This document shows, piece by piece, positions 53,627 to 62,207 of a stretch of DNA of 64,000 nucleotides. Positions within the stretch are counted from its first letter, which is position 1. Each line of letters begins with the position of its first letter. The stretch comes from UBA1368 sp964574965 (GTDB lineage Bacteria; Bacillota; Syntrophomonadia; Syntrophomonadales; Syntrophomonadaceae). The stretch lies in the NCBI GenBank assembly GCA_964574965.1, contig CAZNPR010000001.1, forward strand, positions 17,181 to 81,180, read 5' to 3'. A model generated the notes under the pieces. It ran no database searches. It was given only the letters and a program-made list of their open reading frames with translations, and was not told where the DNA came from. A program made the translations under genes and the position numbers.

Positions 53627-55586
53627 AAGATTCCCGCGCTTGTCCAATGATCGTATCAGCAATCATTTCTCCTTGTAAGAGCGCATCCCTGATCCCCGCC
53701 GGCTGGGCAGCATCTCCGATCACATAAACATAAGGCTTAAGTTGTGACGGGATTTGTTTAAGGAGAATGTCTTCTGCTTCGAAGCCAACCGCTGCAATAA
53801 CATGATCGGCGGAAACAAGAGTTGCTTCCCCACGTGAATTGGTCACTAAAACTTGTTCCGGCTCAATTTTTACCACCCGGCTTTTTTTCATTATAATAAC
53901 TTGCCCATTATGCAGTCGTTCCAACAATACCCGCCGATTTTTTCTCTCCAGATTTTGCGCCAGCGTTTCATTTTCTTCTACAATGATCACCTGGTTATCA
54001 AATTGGAGGAGATGATCTGCCAGTTCGCATCCATTGCTGCCGCCGCCGATGATAAGGATGCGGCTATTCCGGATCGGCTTTGGCTTCTGATATACTTCTC
54101 CGGGGAGCCAGCAAAACTGATCATTCCATCCCTCAATGGCTGGCTTGATCGCCTTTGAACCAGTTGCCATAACAATATAGCCGGGTATCGTCGACGGGAA
54201 ATGTTCCTGGCTAAACCTATGGTTCAGGATCACATCTGCTCCGCCTAAATAAAGTTCTCTGATGAGATATTCTTTCAATTCATTGATCCTGGCCTTATGG
54301 GGCGGCTGCATGGCCCAATCCAGCATCCCCCCTAATACGGCTGATTTTTCGTATAAGGTCACCGTGGCTCCATATCGTCTTAAAGCAATGGCTGCCTGCA
54401 TCCCGGCCGGCCCTCCGCCTATTACCACTGTATGGACCGGACTAACGTTTCCAGGATATTTTGCAGCAAAGTCTGCTTCCTGCCCTGCAGCCGGATTGAC
54501 CGTACAACTTATGCTATACCCCTTATAATGACTGCCAATACAGTTATTGCATAAAATACAAGGCCTGATCGCCTGACTATTCCCAGTCCGGGCTTTGTTC
54601 ACCCATTGACTGTCGGCCAGCAGACTTCTGCCAATAAAAACAAAATCCGCTTTATTCTCCGCAATAATTTTTTCCGCCATAGCCGGTTTCCTGATTATCC
54701 CGCCAGCCATAACCGGAATCGATACTTTTTTCTTTATGGCTTCAGCCAGATAGACCCGCCAACCGTCATTATAGTAAGCAGGTTCTATACAATTAAGGCC
54801 TGATTCGTAAATCCCTGCCGAACAATTGATAATATCAACGCCGCTTTCTTCAAGCATAGCCGCAATTTGCTGTGCTTCCGGTATTTTCAGGCCTTCCGGG
54901 GTAAAATCATCAATATTTAACCGCACAGATAAAGCCAGCTCGGGCATGCGTTTTTTAATCTCATTACATATTTCAAGCAGCATTCGCGCACGATTTTCCA
55001 GCGATCCCCCGAATTCATCCTTGCGCAGATTGCTTTCCGCTGACAGGAATTGATTCAGCAAATAACCATGGGCAGCGTGGAGCTCTACACCGTCAAAACC
55101 GGCTTGATGTGCATATTCTGCCGCTGTGACGAATTTTTCGATGACATATTTTATTTCTGTCAATGATAATTCCCTGGGTATCTCTTTGATCATTTTGCAG
55201 GGTATAGCGGAAGGCGCCACCGGGGTTTTTCCTCCAGTCACCAATGAGGTCGTCTGACGGCCGGCATGAAGCAGCTGGATAAAGGCTCTGCATTGATAAG
55301 CTTTTATGATATTTGTCAGCCTTTGCAGGCCTGATATGTATTTTGGATGGTCAATACAAATCTGCCCAAAACTTTCTTTGCCAATCGGATCATCAACGGC
55401 CGCTGCCTCCACAATAATGACGCCTGCTCCTCCTACCGCTCGCTCGCGGTAATACTGAATGAGCCTGTCTGTAACTTCCCCTTCTGCTGAAGCATATCCT
55501 GTGGATAGTGCCGCCATTACTACCCGGTTTTTGATTTTTAGTCCACCGATCATACCCGGTGAAAATAATTGTTCGTAGTTTTCCAT
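53613..55586 (-). CDS. NADH:flavin oxidoreductase with 4Fe-4S and FAD domains (OYE/2,4-dienoyl-CoA reductase-like)
   Basis: 657 residues. An FMN barrel (1-~335; GFDGVELHAAHGYLLNQFLS) is followed by a 4Fe-4S motif Cys343, 346, 349 and Cys361, then an FAD/NAD(P) domain (~385-650; GGGPAGMQAAIALRRYG and later GGGSNGCELADHLLQF). The architecture matches clostridial 2-enoate, 2,4-dienoyl-CoA, BaiCD-type and trimethylamine dehydrogenases. The substrate is unknown. It sits between capA and rnhB, apparently a later insertion in the rbgA-rnhB order. Confidence 0.88.
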   Translation of the reverse strand: MENYEQLFSPGMIGGLKIKNRVVMAALSTGYASAEGEVTDRLIQYYRERAVGGAGVIIVEAAAVDDPIGKESFGQICIDHPKYISGLQRLTNIIKAYQCRAFIQLLHAGRQTTSLVTGGKTPVAPSAIPCKMIKEIPRELSLTEIKYVIEKFVTAAEYAHQAGFDGVELHAAHGYLLNQFLSAESNLRKDEFGGSLENRARMLLEICNEIKKRMPELALSVRLNIDDFTPEGLKIPEAQQIAAMLEESGVDIINCSAGIYESGLNCIEPAYYNDGWRVYLAEAIKKKVSIPVMAGGIIRKPAMAEKIIAENKADFVFIGRSLLADSQWVNKARTGNSQAIRPCILCNNCIGSHYKGYSISCTVNPAAGQEADFAAKYPGNVSPVHTVVIGGGPAGMQAAIALRRYGATVTLYEKSAVLGGMLDWAMQPPHKARINELKEYLIRELYLGGADVILNHRFSQEHFPSTIPGYIVMATGSKAIKPAIEGWNDQFCWLPGEVYQKPKPIRNSRILIIGGGSNGCELADHLLQFDNQVIIVEENETLAQNLERKNRRVLLERLHNGQVIIMKKSRVVKIEPEQVLVTNSRGEATLVSADHVIAAVGFEAEDILLKQIPSQLKPYVYVIGDAAQPAGIRDALLQGEMIADTIIGQARESYGRR

Positions 55587-55611
55587 TTTTTTAAACCTAT
55601 CTCACTTATCC

Positions 55612-56790
55612 CTATTGATTTAAAAACTGCTGTCTGGGGCCAAGCTTTCTTTGGGTTGCCTCCAGGACAGCTTCTAAATCATGGAGGTCTTTTGCTGTCA
55701 GAATCGGCTCCTTTCCCTCCTCGATCTTTTTTATTGTCTTTTCTACCGGTACTACCCGGAAATACAACTTACCGTTATCATCTTCATAGTAATGCGAATA
55801 AGTGGGAGTGTATGCAACTTCTGATAAAACCGTTTTGCCGCTGGCAATATCCTTGCTGAATTTTACTTTTAAAACAACACCGCTGTTGCGTTCCAACCCA
55901 TTTTGGTGACTGATAAAGTTACCCATGGAATAGATAACGAATTTATCCTGCCCGTTGATTTTAATCACTTCCATAGGCTGAATAACATGGGGATGACTGC
56001 CCAGAATCATATCAATCCCGGCAGCAAGAAACTGCCTGGCCAGGTCCTTCTGTTCTTCGGTGGGTTCCGGGCTGTACTCGACGCCCCAGTGCAAAACCAG
56101 AACCATAACATCCACCTGGGGTCTTAAGGCTTTGATATCAGCTAAGATTTGTTCCTGGTCAAGAAAATTAAAAAAATATGGATGCTCTGCCGGAACCGGC
56201 ATTCCATTGGTACTGTAGCTATAAGCAAGGTATCCGACCTTAACGCCCCGGATCTCTTTTATCAGGAATTTATCCCGATCTTCTTTCGATAAATAGGTCC
56301 CGGCTGTATCAAGCCCCTGCTCATGCAAGACCTGCATGGTTCTGACTGCACCATTAAAACCCTTGTCCAAAATATGATTATTGGCAGTAATGATCAGGTC
56401 AAAACCCGCATCTTTGAAAGCCTCCGCTGCAGCATCGGGACTGTTGAAAAGCGGATACCCGCTGTATCCTAATGCTGCACCGGCCATGGGTGCTTCGAAA
56501 TTGGCGGAACTATAATCACCTTGTTTGATCAGATCTTCCACATCCGCAAAAAAGGTGGGAAAACGATAGGATCCGTTTTCCTGTAACCCTGACCATATCT
56601 GGGTATTATGCATCAGGCAGTCCCCTGCCGCAGTTAATGTAATAGTCACTTTTTGCTCAGGAGTATCAACAGTTTCGCCTGCGTTTACTGCCAAAGGAAT
56701 TTGTTTTTCCTGCTGCTGTTCATAAGCAGCGGCAGCTATGATCAATACGATCGTAAGTACGATCGATCCCCAGGTAAGAGTGGTTTTCAA
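55612..56790 (-). CDS. CapA/PGA_cap family metallophosphatase-like protein
   Basis: 392 residues. After an N-terminal membrane helix (about 4-23) comes the PGA_cap domain with TAAGDCLMHN, FEAP, ITANNHILDKG, LHWGVEY and GSHPHVIQP, all metallophosphoesterase-type motifs. Members take part in poly-gamma-glutamate or are cell-surface proteins of unknown use; no pgsB or pgsC is nearby. The start is TTG at 56790, 10 bases after GAGGAG; a second TTG at 56808 overlaps that site. Its mRNA starts just below the tusA terminator. Confidence 0.87.
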   Translation of the reverse strand: MKTTLTWGSIVLTIVLIIAAAAYEQQQEKQIPLAVNAGETVDTPEQKVTITLTAAGDCLMHNTQIWSGLQENGSYRFPTFFADVEDLIKQGDYSSANFEAPMAGAALGYSGYPLFNSPDAAAEAFKDAGFDLIITANNHILDKGFNGAVRTMQVLHEQGLDTAGTYLSKEDRDKFLIKEIRGVKVGYLAYSYSTNGMPVPAEHPYFFNFLDQEQILADIKALRPQVDVMVLVLHWGVEYSPEPTEEQKDLARQFLAAGIDMILGSHPHVIQPMEVIKINGQDKFVIYSMGNFISHQNGLERNSGVVLKVKFSKDIASGKTVLSEVAYTPTYSHYYEDDNGKLYFRVVPVEKTIKKIEEGKEPILTAKDLHDLEAVLEATQRKLGPRQQFLNQ

Positions 56791-56810
56791 CTTGTGAAAT
56801 CTCCTCAAAA

Positions 56811-56844
56811 AAATATAGGAAAACGATAATCGCTTTCCTATATT
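56811..56844 (-). terminator. Terminator of the yedE-tusA operon
   Basis: An 11-bp stem, AATATAGGAAA (56812-56822) with TTTCCTATATT (56834-56844), with an inner CGAT/ATCG pairing, is followed by TTTTTTTGAGG on the minus strand. It ends only about 20 bases above the capA start. Confidence 0.85.
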
Positions 56845-56893
56845 CTAACCTTATTCATATGATTAGTCTAAACCGAATTTATTGCCGTCTGGT

Positions 56894-57103
56894 TTATTTT
56901 GTCAGTTCCATTTCCCATTCATCTTTCCCATCACGGATGATATTTAACTTAAAACCATTTGACGCCGCCAGTTTAGTTACGTTTTCTTTCGATACCTGGC
57001 TGGTACCTACCACATTTATTGCCTGGCTGCCCTGATCGATCCGTTGCTTAACTTTAATGACCGGCATAGGGCAACTCAGTCCCCTGACATCAATTTTTTC
57101 CAT
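56894..57103 (-). CDS. TusA-like sulfurtransferase (short form)
   Basis: 69 residues. The single catalytic cysteine is Cys11 in SCPMPVIKVKQ, the TusA signature. It carries sulfur or selenium as a persulfide or perselenide. GGAGG lies 6 bases before the ATG at 57103; the 23-codon extension runs into yedE. It is the partner of the YedE-type membrane protein ending 11 bases upstream. The C-terminal DsrE-like half of YedF is absent. Confidence 0.92.
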   Translation of the reverse strand: MEKIDVRGLSCPMPVIKVKQRIDQGSQAINVVGTSQVSKENVTKLAASNGFKLNIIRDGKDEWEMELTK

Positions 57104-57114
57104 TTTCAAACCTC

Positions 57115-58185
57115 CTATGCCTCTCTGTAACTCCAGCCGATCCAAACCATAAATACAATACCCACGATACAAGCCATCTGACCATATATTCCTACTCCGG
57201 CAGCCGAGGCAGCAAACATAAAGTTATGCGCCACAGCAGCGCCTGTGATCATCCCTAATACAACAGCACCAGCATCCAGATCGCCTTCGCTGGATAGTAC
57301 AAGTTGTCTTAAGGGACACCCGCCCAGCAAGGTCGCAGTCAGTCCCACCAAAAACAGGCCGAGGAAATTCCAGATATGCATAGTATGTGCGATAGGCTGC
57401 TCAGCAAATCCAGGTTTGAAGAATCCAAAAGCAATATTTAAAACTAATGCTCCGGCAAAAATGCCCAGGAAACCTAATAATAAATAATTCTCTTTTATTA
57501 AGATAAAATCTCTTATACCTCCGCTAAGGCACAGTCTGGTCCGCTGTGCAAGAAATCCCACTGCCAGACCGGCGATCAATGAAATAGCTATTGGTGCTGC
57601 CATCGAACCAGGACCTTCCTTACTAAAGAAGATCGGTCCTCCGACTTCCGGATTAAATATTGTGGCTTTCAAAAGCAAAAACAGCAACAGCGCAGCGATC
57701 AGCGGTATGATATAACCACCGGCATTGGAATGACTGTATTCCGCTTTACCAAGATTAAAACCTTTGCGCAGGAAAAATACGCCAGAGGCCACTCCGGCAA
57801 TGAATCCCAAAAATCCTACTACTGCATTGTAATCTCCGCCAGCCATTCTTAGGATATCCCGCAAAGGACAACCTAAAAAGACTAAGGCTCCAATCATCAT
57901 AAACATACCCATGGCGAAACGAACCAGAGTCGATGATCCGCCCCGGGCTTTAAATTCACCTGCAAACATGGATGTGAAAACAGCCCCTAATATAATACCG
58001 ATGATTTCCGGTCGAATATACTGCACGACGCCCGCCCGATGTAATCCCAAAGCGCCAGCAATATCCCGTTCAAAGCAGGCAATACAGAAACCCATGTTTG
58101 GCGGATTTCCTAATTTGACCAGTGTTGCTGCGATCCCTCCGATGATTAAGCCCGCACATAAAATAAACCACTTTCTGTTCTCCAT
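57115..58185 (-). CDS. YedE/YeeE family sulfur- or selenium-compound transporter
   Basis: 356 residues with about nine to ten helices in two repeats. Cysteines stand in GFCIACFERD (34, 37) and in two GCPLR motifs (~106 and ~295), the second and first each followed by a GD-rich stretch. The GCPLRD...GGDYNA pattern resembles the selenium-related YedE group; the paired short TusA resembles the YeeE-YeeD (TsuA-TsuB) thiosulfate uptake system. Which ion it moves cannot be read. Operon with tusA. Confidence 0.85.
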   Translation of the reverse strand: MENRKWFILCAGLIIGGIAATLVKLGNPPNMGFCIACFERDIAGALGLHRAGVVQYIRPEIIGIILGAVFTSMFAGEFKARGGSSTLVRFAMGMFMMIGALVFLGCPLRDILRMAGGDYNAVVGFLGFIAGVASGVFFLRKGFNLGKAEYSHSNAGGYIIPLIAALLLFLLLKATIFNPEVGGPIFFSKEGPGSMAAPIAISLIAGLAVGFLAQRTRLCLSGGIRDFILIKENYLLLGFLGIFAGALVLNIAFGFFKPGFAEQPIAHTMHIWNFLGLFLVGLTATLLGGCPLRQLVLSSEGDLDAGAVVLGMITGAAVAHNFMFAASAAGVGIYGQMACIVGIVFMVWIGWSYREA

Positions 58186-58308
58186 TACTTAAACATAACC
58201 TCCTTTAATTTTAATAACTATTCGTTATATTTCCAATTAGTTATTGTTATTAATTGATATACGACTTTCCCCATTAAATTCCTTCTTTTAAAAAATATTT
58301 TTCGACAA

Positions 58309-58344
58309 TAAAAAAACTGTTTTCAAATAATTGAAAACAGTTTT
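58309..58344 (-). terminator. Terminator of the ffh-rplS-rbgA operon
   Basis: A perfect 14-bp stem, AAAACTGTTTTCAA (58313-58326) with its complement (58331-58344), with a four-base loop and TTTTTTATT following on the minus strand. Confidence 0.9.
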
Positions 58345-58367
58345 CTATTCCAGGTATTTAATGTCGA

Positions 58368-59204
58368 TCAATCCAAACTGAATTTGCCTAATTTCCCTTT
58401 GCGAAAATCATGCAGCAGTGTGGTACAGGTCTTCTCCAGATCAAGTTGTCCGCCTTTTAATAAGTGGCCTCTTTTTTTAGCGATATCCTCCAATAAGGCT
58501 GTTTCCTCTTTATCTACACTTTCCAATTTGAACTGCTCCATTAATACCTGCGGCCATTTTCGCACTAATAAACGAAGCAGGTATAATGCAACCTCATCTT
58601 CCCGATAAGCATTTTCCCCGACGATATTTAACAAAGCCAGTTTCAGCCCTTGTTCTTCGCTTTCAACCTTTGGCCACATCAAACCAGGCGTGTCCAGCAA
58701 TTCCATATCCTCTCTTAATCTGATCCATTGCTTTCCCCTGGTTACACCTGGTTTATTGCCGGTTTTGGCTGCCTTTTGTCCCACCAGGCAATTTAAGAAT
58801 GTAGATTTTCCTACATTGGGGACTCCGGCAACCATTATCCTGGCCGGTCTGATCCTGCGTCCTTTATCCAGCATTTTTTGTGCCTGTTCCTGGTAACTTT
58901 TCATAATGGCTTGCAGCACTTCTTTGGATCCTTTTCCGCTGATGGAGTCGATCCCTACAGCCGATCCGTGTTCATGCCTAAGAATATTCAGGTATGCGGC
59001 CGTCACTTCAGGTAAAGCCAGATCGATTTTATTTAAAACATAAATGATCTTCTTTTTGGCCGAAATGATTTCCAGATCCTTATTGCGGCAGGAAAAGGGC
59101 GCTCTGGCATCAAGCAGAATCAAAACGATATCCACCAGCTTAATATTGGCCTCAATTTCACGCCGGGCTTTGACCATATGGCCCGGGAACCAGTTTATGC
59201 TCAT
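58368..59204 (-). CDS. rbgA: Ribosome biogenesis GTPase RbgA (YlqF)
   Basis: 278 residues, a circularly permuted GTPase: G4 (NKIDL, ~58) precedes G1 (GVPNVGKST, ~127) and G3 (DTPG, ~170). The N-terminus INWFPGHMVKARREI is invariant in RbgA. It completes late 50S assembly. It follows rplS after about 60 bases in the ribosomal operon. Confidence 0.95.
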   Translation of the reverse strand: MSINWFPGHMVKARREIEANIKLVDIVLILLDARAPFSCRNKDLEIISAKKKIIYVLNKIDLALPEVTAAYLNILRHEHGSAVGIDSISGKGSKEVLQAIMKSYQEQAQKMLDKGRRIRPARIMVAGVPNVGKSTFLNCLVGQKAAKTGNKPGVTRGKQWIRLREDMELLDTPGLMWPKVESEEQGLKLALLNIVGENAYREDEVALYLLRLLVRKWPQVLMEQFKLESVDKEETALLEDIAKKRGHLLKGGQLDLEKTCTTLLHDFRKGKLGKFSLD

Positions 59205-59264
59205 AATGCTCCCTCTGTTTATAATGATGAAAAAAAAGAATACCCGCAGGTATTCTTCCTTTTG

Positions 59265-59621
59265 TTATTTTTTAAATCTGCCTTTTTCCTTAACTCTTGC
59301 TTTTTTGCCAGTCAGCTCACGCAGGTAAAATAACCTGGCCCGCCGGACTTTCCCTTTGCGGGTCACTTCTATTTTGGCTATTTTCGGGGAATGCATCAGG
59401 AACGTTCTTTCAACTGCTACCCCGTAAGTAATTCTTCTGACGGTAAAAGTTTGGGAAAGTCCACCGCCTCTTATTTTCAAAACGGTTCCTTCATAAATCT
59501 GGATCCTTTCCCGGGTACCTTCTACGACTTTTACATGGACTTTAACTGTATCGCCAGGTCCAAATAGAGGTAAATCCTTCTTATAATACTCTTCTTCAAT
59601 TGACTTAATAATATCTTGCAC
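59265..59621 (-). CDS. rplS: 50S ribosomal protein L19
   Basis: 118 residues. PLFGPGDTVKVHVKVVEG, GTVLKIRGGGLSQTFTVRRITYGVAVER and KVRRARLFYLRELTGKKARV are the standard L19 blocks. The start is GTG at 59621, 9 bases after GGAGG; the open frame to 59666 is rejected. Confidence 0.95.
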   Translation of the reverse strand: MQDIIKSIEEEYYKKDLPLFGPGDTVKVHVKVVEGTRERIQIYEGTVLKIRGGGLSQTFTVRRITYGVAVERTFLMHSPKIAKIEVTRKGKVRRARLFYLRELTGKKARVKEKGRFKK

Positions 59622-59745
59622 CTTCTGCTGCCTCCTTATTATCAGGTGTTCGTACATGTAACTCAATGCAGCGGACCACCCCTATTTAAACAGAACAAAA
59701 GTAGTATATCACAAGTAATAACCTGCCTACAAGTTTAAAATCTAT

Positions 59746-60318
59746 TTAAAACCAGTAAGCCCCCAGCAGCCTGTCCAAAATTATGGACACAGCGCTTCTG
59801 ACGGATAAATGATTGTAAGTTCGCTCCGGCTCAATCGGTTCTAATATATGATCACAATTTTTGATCAAATCCCTGTCTATTCCCCACCCTGTACCGAACA
59901 GGATCAAGAAAGATTTTTCTTCGCCATAGATCCTGCTTTTCATGGACAGGTAATCAGTAGTCTTTCCATAATCACGGGCATCTGTAGCAATGATTACAGG
60001 CTTTTGACCGTCCCTGGCACTGATTCTCTCTATAACCTCTTCCAGGTTTGAGCAAATATCCAATATAGTAAAGGCTTCTTTGCGGTCAGCATTATATTGG
60101 CCGCCATATCCTTCCTGCCAATAAGATACGATATCCTGGATCAGTTTCTTTTGATTTGGCGACGGGTGGACAACAAAAAATTTCTCCACATCATAGGTTC
60201 GGGCTGCACGAGCTATGTCATGTAAATCAAGATTGGTGACTGATGTGGTCACGATATCCAGACGCTTATTATACATGGGATAATGGAGTAATGCGATATA
60301 TACTTTAGCTTTTCTCAT
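59746..60318 (-). CDS. SPOUT-type RNA methyltransferase (DUF2168), trmD-linked
   Basis: 190 residues. It begins MRKAKVYIALLHYPMYNKRLDIVTTSVTNLDLHDIARA and ends PIEPERTYNHLSVRSAVSIILDRLLG, a knot-type (SPOUT) methyltransferase pattern with the loop LFGTGWGIDRDLI. The target nucleotide is unknown. It overlaps trmD by 14 bases, with GGGAG upstream of the ATG. This gene is usual between trmD and rplS in Peptococcaceae-type Clostridia. Confidence 0.85.
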   Translation of the reverse strand: MRKAKVYIALLHYPMYNKRLDIVTTSVTNLDLHDIARAARTYDVEKFFVVHPSPNQKKLIQDIVSYWQEGYGGQYNADRKEAFTILDICSNLEEVIERISARDGQKPVIIATDARDYGKTTDYLSMKSRIYGEEKSFLILFGTGWGIDRDLIKNCDHILEPIEPERTYNHLSVRSAVSIILDRLLGAYWF

Positions 60319-61048
60319 TTTCTGACTCCCTGTCAAATAGAATCTCAAGCAACATCTCTTTTTCTTCTGCTGAAAATTGCCGGTCCAGTAATAGCTGCGG
60401 ATGTTTGAGCAAAGTCCTAAACAATCGCTGCTTCAGCCGCCATCTTCTTATTTTCTCGTGATGACCGGAGAGCAATATTTCGGGCACTTCCATTTTTCGA
60501 TAAACAGCCGGCCTTGTATACTGAGGGTATTCCAGCAGCTGATCGGCAAATGATTCATCCTGAGCTGAATCCTCGTCCCCCAGTACTCCGGGAAGTAATC
60601 TTACCACCGTATCAGTAAGGACCATAGCCGGCAATTCACCGCCGGTCATAATATAGTCGCCGATAGAGATCTCTTCGTCTATAAAAGACATGATCCTTTC
60701 ATCTATGCCTTCATAATGACCGCACAGTAAAATCAAATGCTGATAGCGGGAGAGTTCACGGGCCATGCTTTGATTGAGCCTTCGGCCCTGCGGCGAAAGG
60801 TAAATAACCCTGGCTTCAGGGTTTTTTATATTTTCAATCGCCTTGCTGACCACATCAGGTTTTAAAACCATCCCTGCCCCTCCCCCATAAGGGTAATCGT
60901 CAACCTGACGATGTTTGCCTTCTGCATAGTCCCTGATATCAAAGATATTGATTTTTACCAGCGTTTTTTCCACAGCCCGCTTAATGATGCTTTCAGAAAA
61001 AGGAGAGGAGAACATGGCGGGAAAAAGCGTCAAAATATCTATTTTCAT
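60305..61048 (-). CDS. trmD: tRNA (guanine-37-N1)-methyltransferase
   Basis: 247 residues; methylates G37 next to the anticodon using AdoMet. MKIDILTLFPAMF, YPYGGGAGMVLKPD, LCGHYEGIDERI and SIGDYIMTGGELPAM form the TrmD trefoil-knot site. The ATG at 61048 follows AAGG by about 9 bases. It follows rimM by 4 bases. Confidence 0.95.
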   Translation of the reverse strand: MKIDILTLFPAMFSSPFSESIIKRAVEKTLVKINIFDIRDYAEGKHRQVDDYPYGGGAGMVLKPDVVSKAIENIKNPEARVIYLSPQGRRLNQSMARELSRYQHLILLCGHYEGIDERIMSFIDEEISIGDYIMTGGELPAMVLTDTVVRLLPGVLGDEDSAQDESFADQLLEYPQYTRPAVYRKMEVPEILLSGHHEKIRRWRLKQRLFRTLLKHPQLLLDRQFSAEEKEMLLEILFDRESENEKS

Positions 61049-61052
61049 GTAA

Positions 61053-61574
61053 CTAACCTTCATCATCTATAATGCCCGGCAGCAAGTCTACCAGCATGGT
61101 TTTGGCCAGCAGATCTATGGATGCGATGACCTGTTTGATGGCAGGAATAAGGATCTCCTTGTAGGATTCGGACTTCACCACATAAACATCATTGGCTCCT
61201 GTTTCAATAATATCCGTTAATTCCCCCAGAAAACCTCTCCGCTTATCATATACCTTCAAACCCTGGAGTTGAAAATAATAATAGCAGCCTTCCGGCAGAG
61301 GATAGACTTCGGTTTCGTCGATCTGCAGCAAACTGCCTCGATACTGCTCTGCTGTTTCCTTGTCGTCGATTCCACTCAATTTTAGCAGCCAGCCTTGACC
61401 ATGGTTTTTTACTGCTTCTACTGCTTTGGTGGAAATTTGCCCCTTACAATTGATGTGAACTTGTTTCAAGCTTTTAAAACGTTCGGGAAAATCGGTCAGA
61501 GGTATTATTTTGACTTCACCCTTGTAACCAAAATGTCCGACTATTTTCCCGATGGCAATCAATTCTGCCGCCAA
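61053..61574 (-). CDS. rimM: Ribosome maturation factor RimM
   Basis: 173 residues: an N-terminal RimM barrel (AIGKIVGHFGYKGEVKI) and a C-terminal PRC barrel (TDIIETGANDVYVV). Binds S19 during 30S assembly. The start is TTG at 61574 with GGAGGTG upstream. Downstream of khpA after a hairpin. Confidence 0.94.
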   Translation of the reverse strand: MAAELIAIGKIVGHFGYKGEVKIIPLTDFPERFKSLKQVHINCKGQISTKAVEAVKNHGQGWLLKLSGIDDKETAEQYRGSLLQIDETEVYPLPEGCYYYFQLQGLKVYDKRRGFLGELTDIIETGANDVYVVKSESYKEILIPAIKQVIASIDLLAKTMLVDLLPGIIDDEG

Positions 61575-61611
61575 AATTACACCTCCTGCTGTTTGAGATG
61601 GTCGATAATTA

Positions 61612-61634
61612 AAATAGGGCTATAAGCCCTATTT
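61612..61634 (-). other. Intercistronic hairpin at the khpA end
   Basis: The arms AAATAGGGCT (61612-61621) and AGCCCTATTT (61625-61634) give a 10-bp stem with a three-base loop covering the khpA stop codon. Only TTAATTAT follows on the minus strand, so partial termination or mRNA processing is more likely than full termination. Confidence 0.55.
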
Positions 61635-61859
61635 CATAATTTCTATAGAGACTCGCTTTCCTTCCTTGGCAGCTGCAGCCTTGCTTAAAATACGTATTGA
61701 TTTGGCAATTTTGCCCTGTTTGCCAATTACCTTCCCCATATCTTCAGGTGCAACTCTTAACTCAATAATCACTGAATTGTCTTCTTTAATTTCTGTTACA
61801 TCCACTGCCTGAGGGTTGTCTACCAGAGATTTGGCGATATACTCAACTAAATCTTTCAT
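61629..61859 (-). CDS. khpA: KH-domain RNA-binding protein KhpA
   Basis: 76 residues; a single KH domain with the GKQGKIAKSIRIL GxxG loop. KhpA partners KhpB/EloR and binds many RNAs. The ATG at 61859 follows GGGAG; the upstream eight codons lie over the rpsP end and are rejected. It sits 24 bases after rpsP, as in most Gram-positives. Confidence 0.93.
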   Translation of the reverse strand: MKDLVEYIAKSLVDNPQAVDVTEIKEDNSVIIELRVAPEDMGKVIGKQGKIAKSIRILSKAAAAKEGKRVSIEIMK

Positions 61860-61883
61860 ATTCTGATCACTCCCTGCCCACAC

Positions 61884-62150
61884 TTATTTACGGCTGGCTG
61901 CAAACTTTTCCATAATACCTTGCTTCTGCAACAGAGATTTTACTGTATCAGAAGGCTTAGCTCCATCTCCCAGCCATTTCAGTGCTAACTCCTCGTCAAT
62001 CTTTATAGTTGCGGGGTTGGTTGCAGGGTCATAGTAGCCAATTTCTTCAATAAATCTGCCATCTCTTGGAGATCTGGCATCAGCTACTACTACACGATAA
62101 AACGGTTTTTTCTTGGCTCCCATTCTCTTCAGTCTGATTTTCGTTGCCAT
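61884..62150 (-). CDS. rpsP: 30S ribosomal protein S16
   Basis: 88 residues. TKIRLKRMGAKKKPFYRVVVADARSPRDGRFIEEIGYYDP is the full S16 core. AAGGAGGTGACC gives a strong ribosome-binding site before the ATG at 62150. It is 57 bases downstream of ffh. Confidence 0.96.
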   Translation of the reverse strand: MATKIRLKRMGAKKKPFYRVVVADARSPRDGRFIEEIGYYDPATNPATIKIDEELALKWLGDGAKPSDTVKSLLQKQGIMEKFAASRK

Positions 62151-62207
62151 ACTGGTCACCTCCTTAATCAAATATATTTTATTTCATTCCATAAGCCCCT
62201 CATATAA

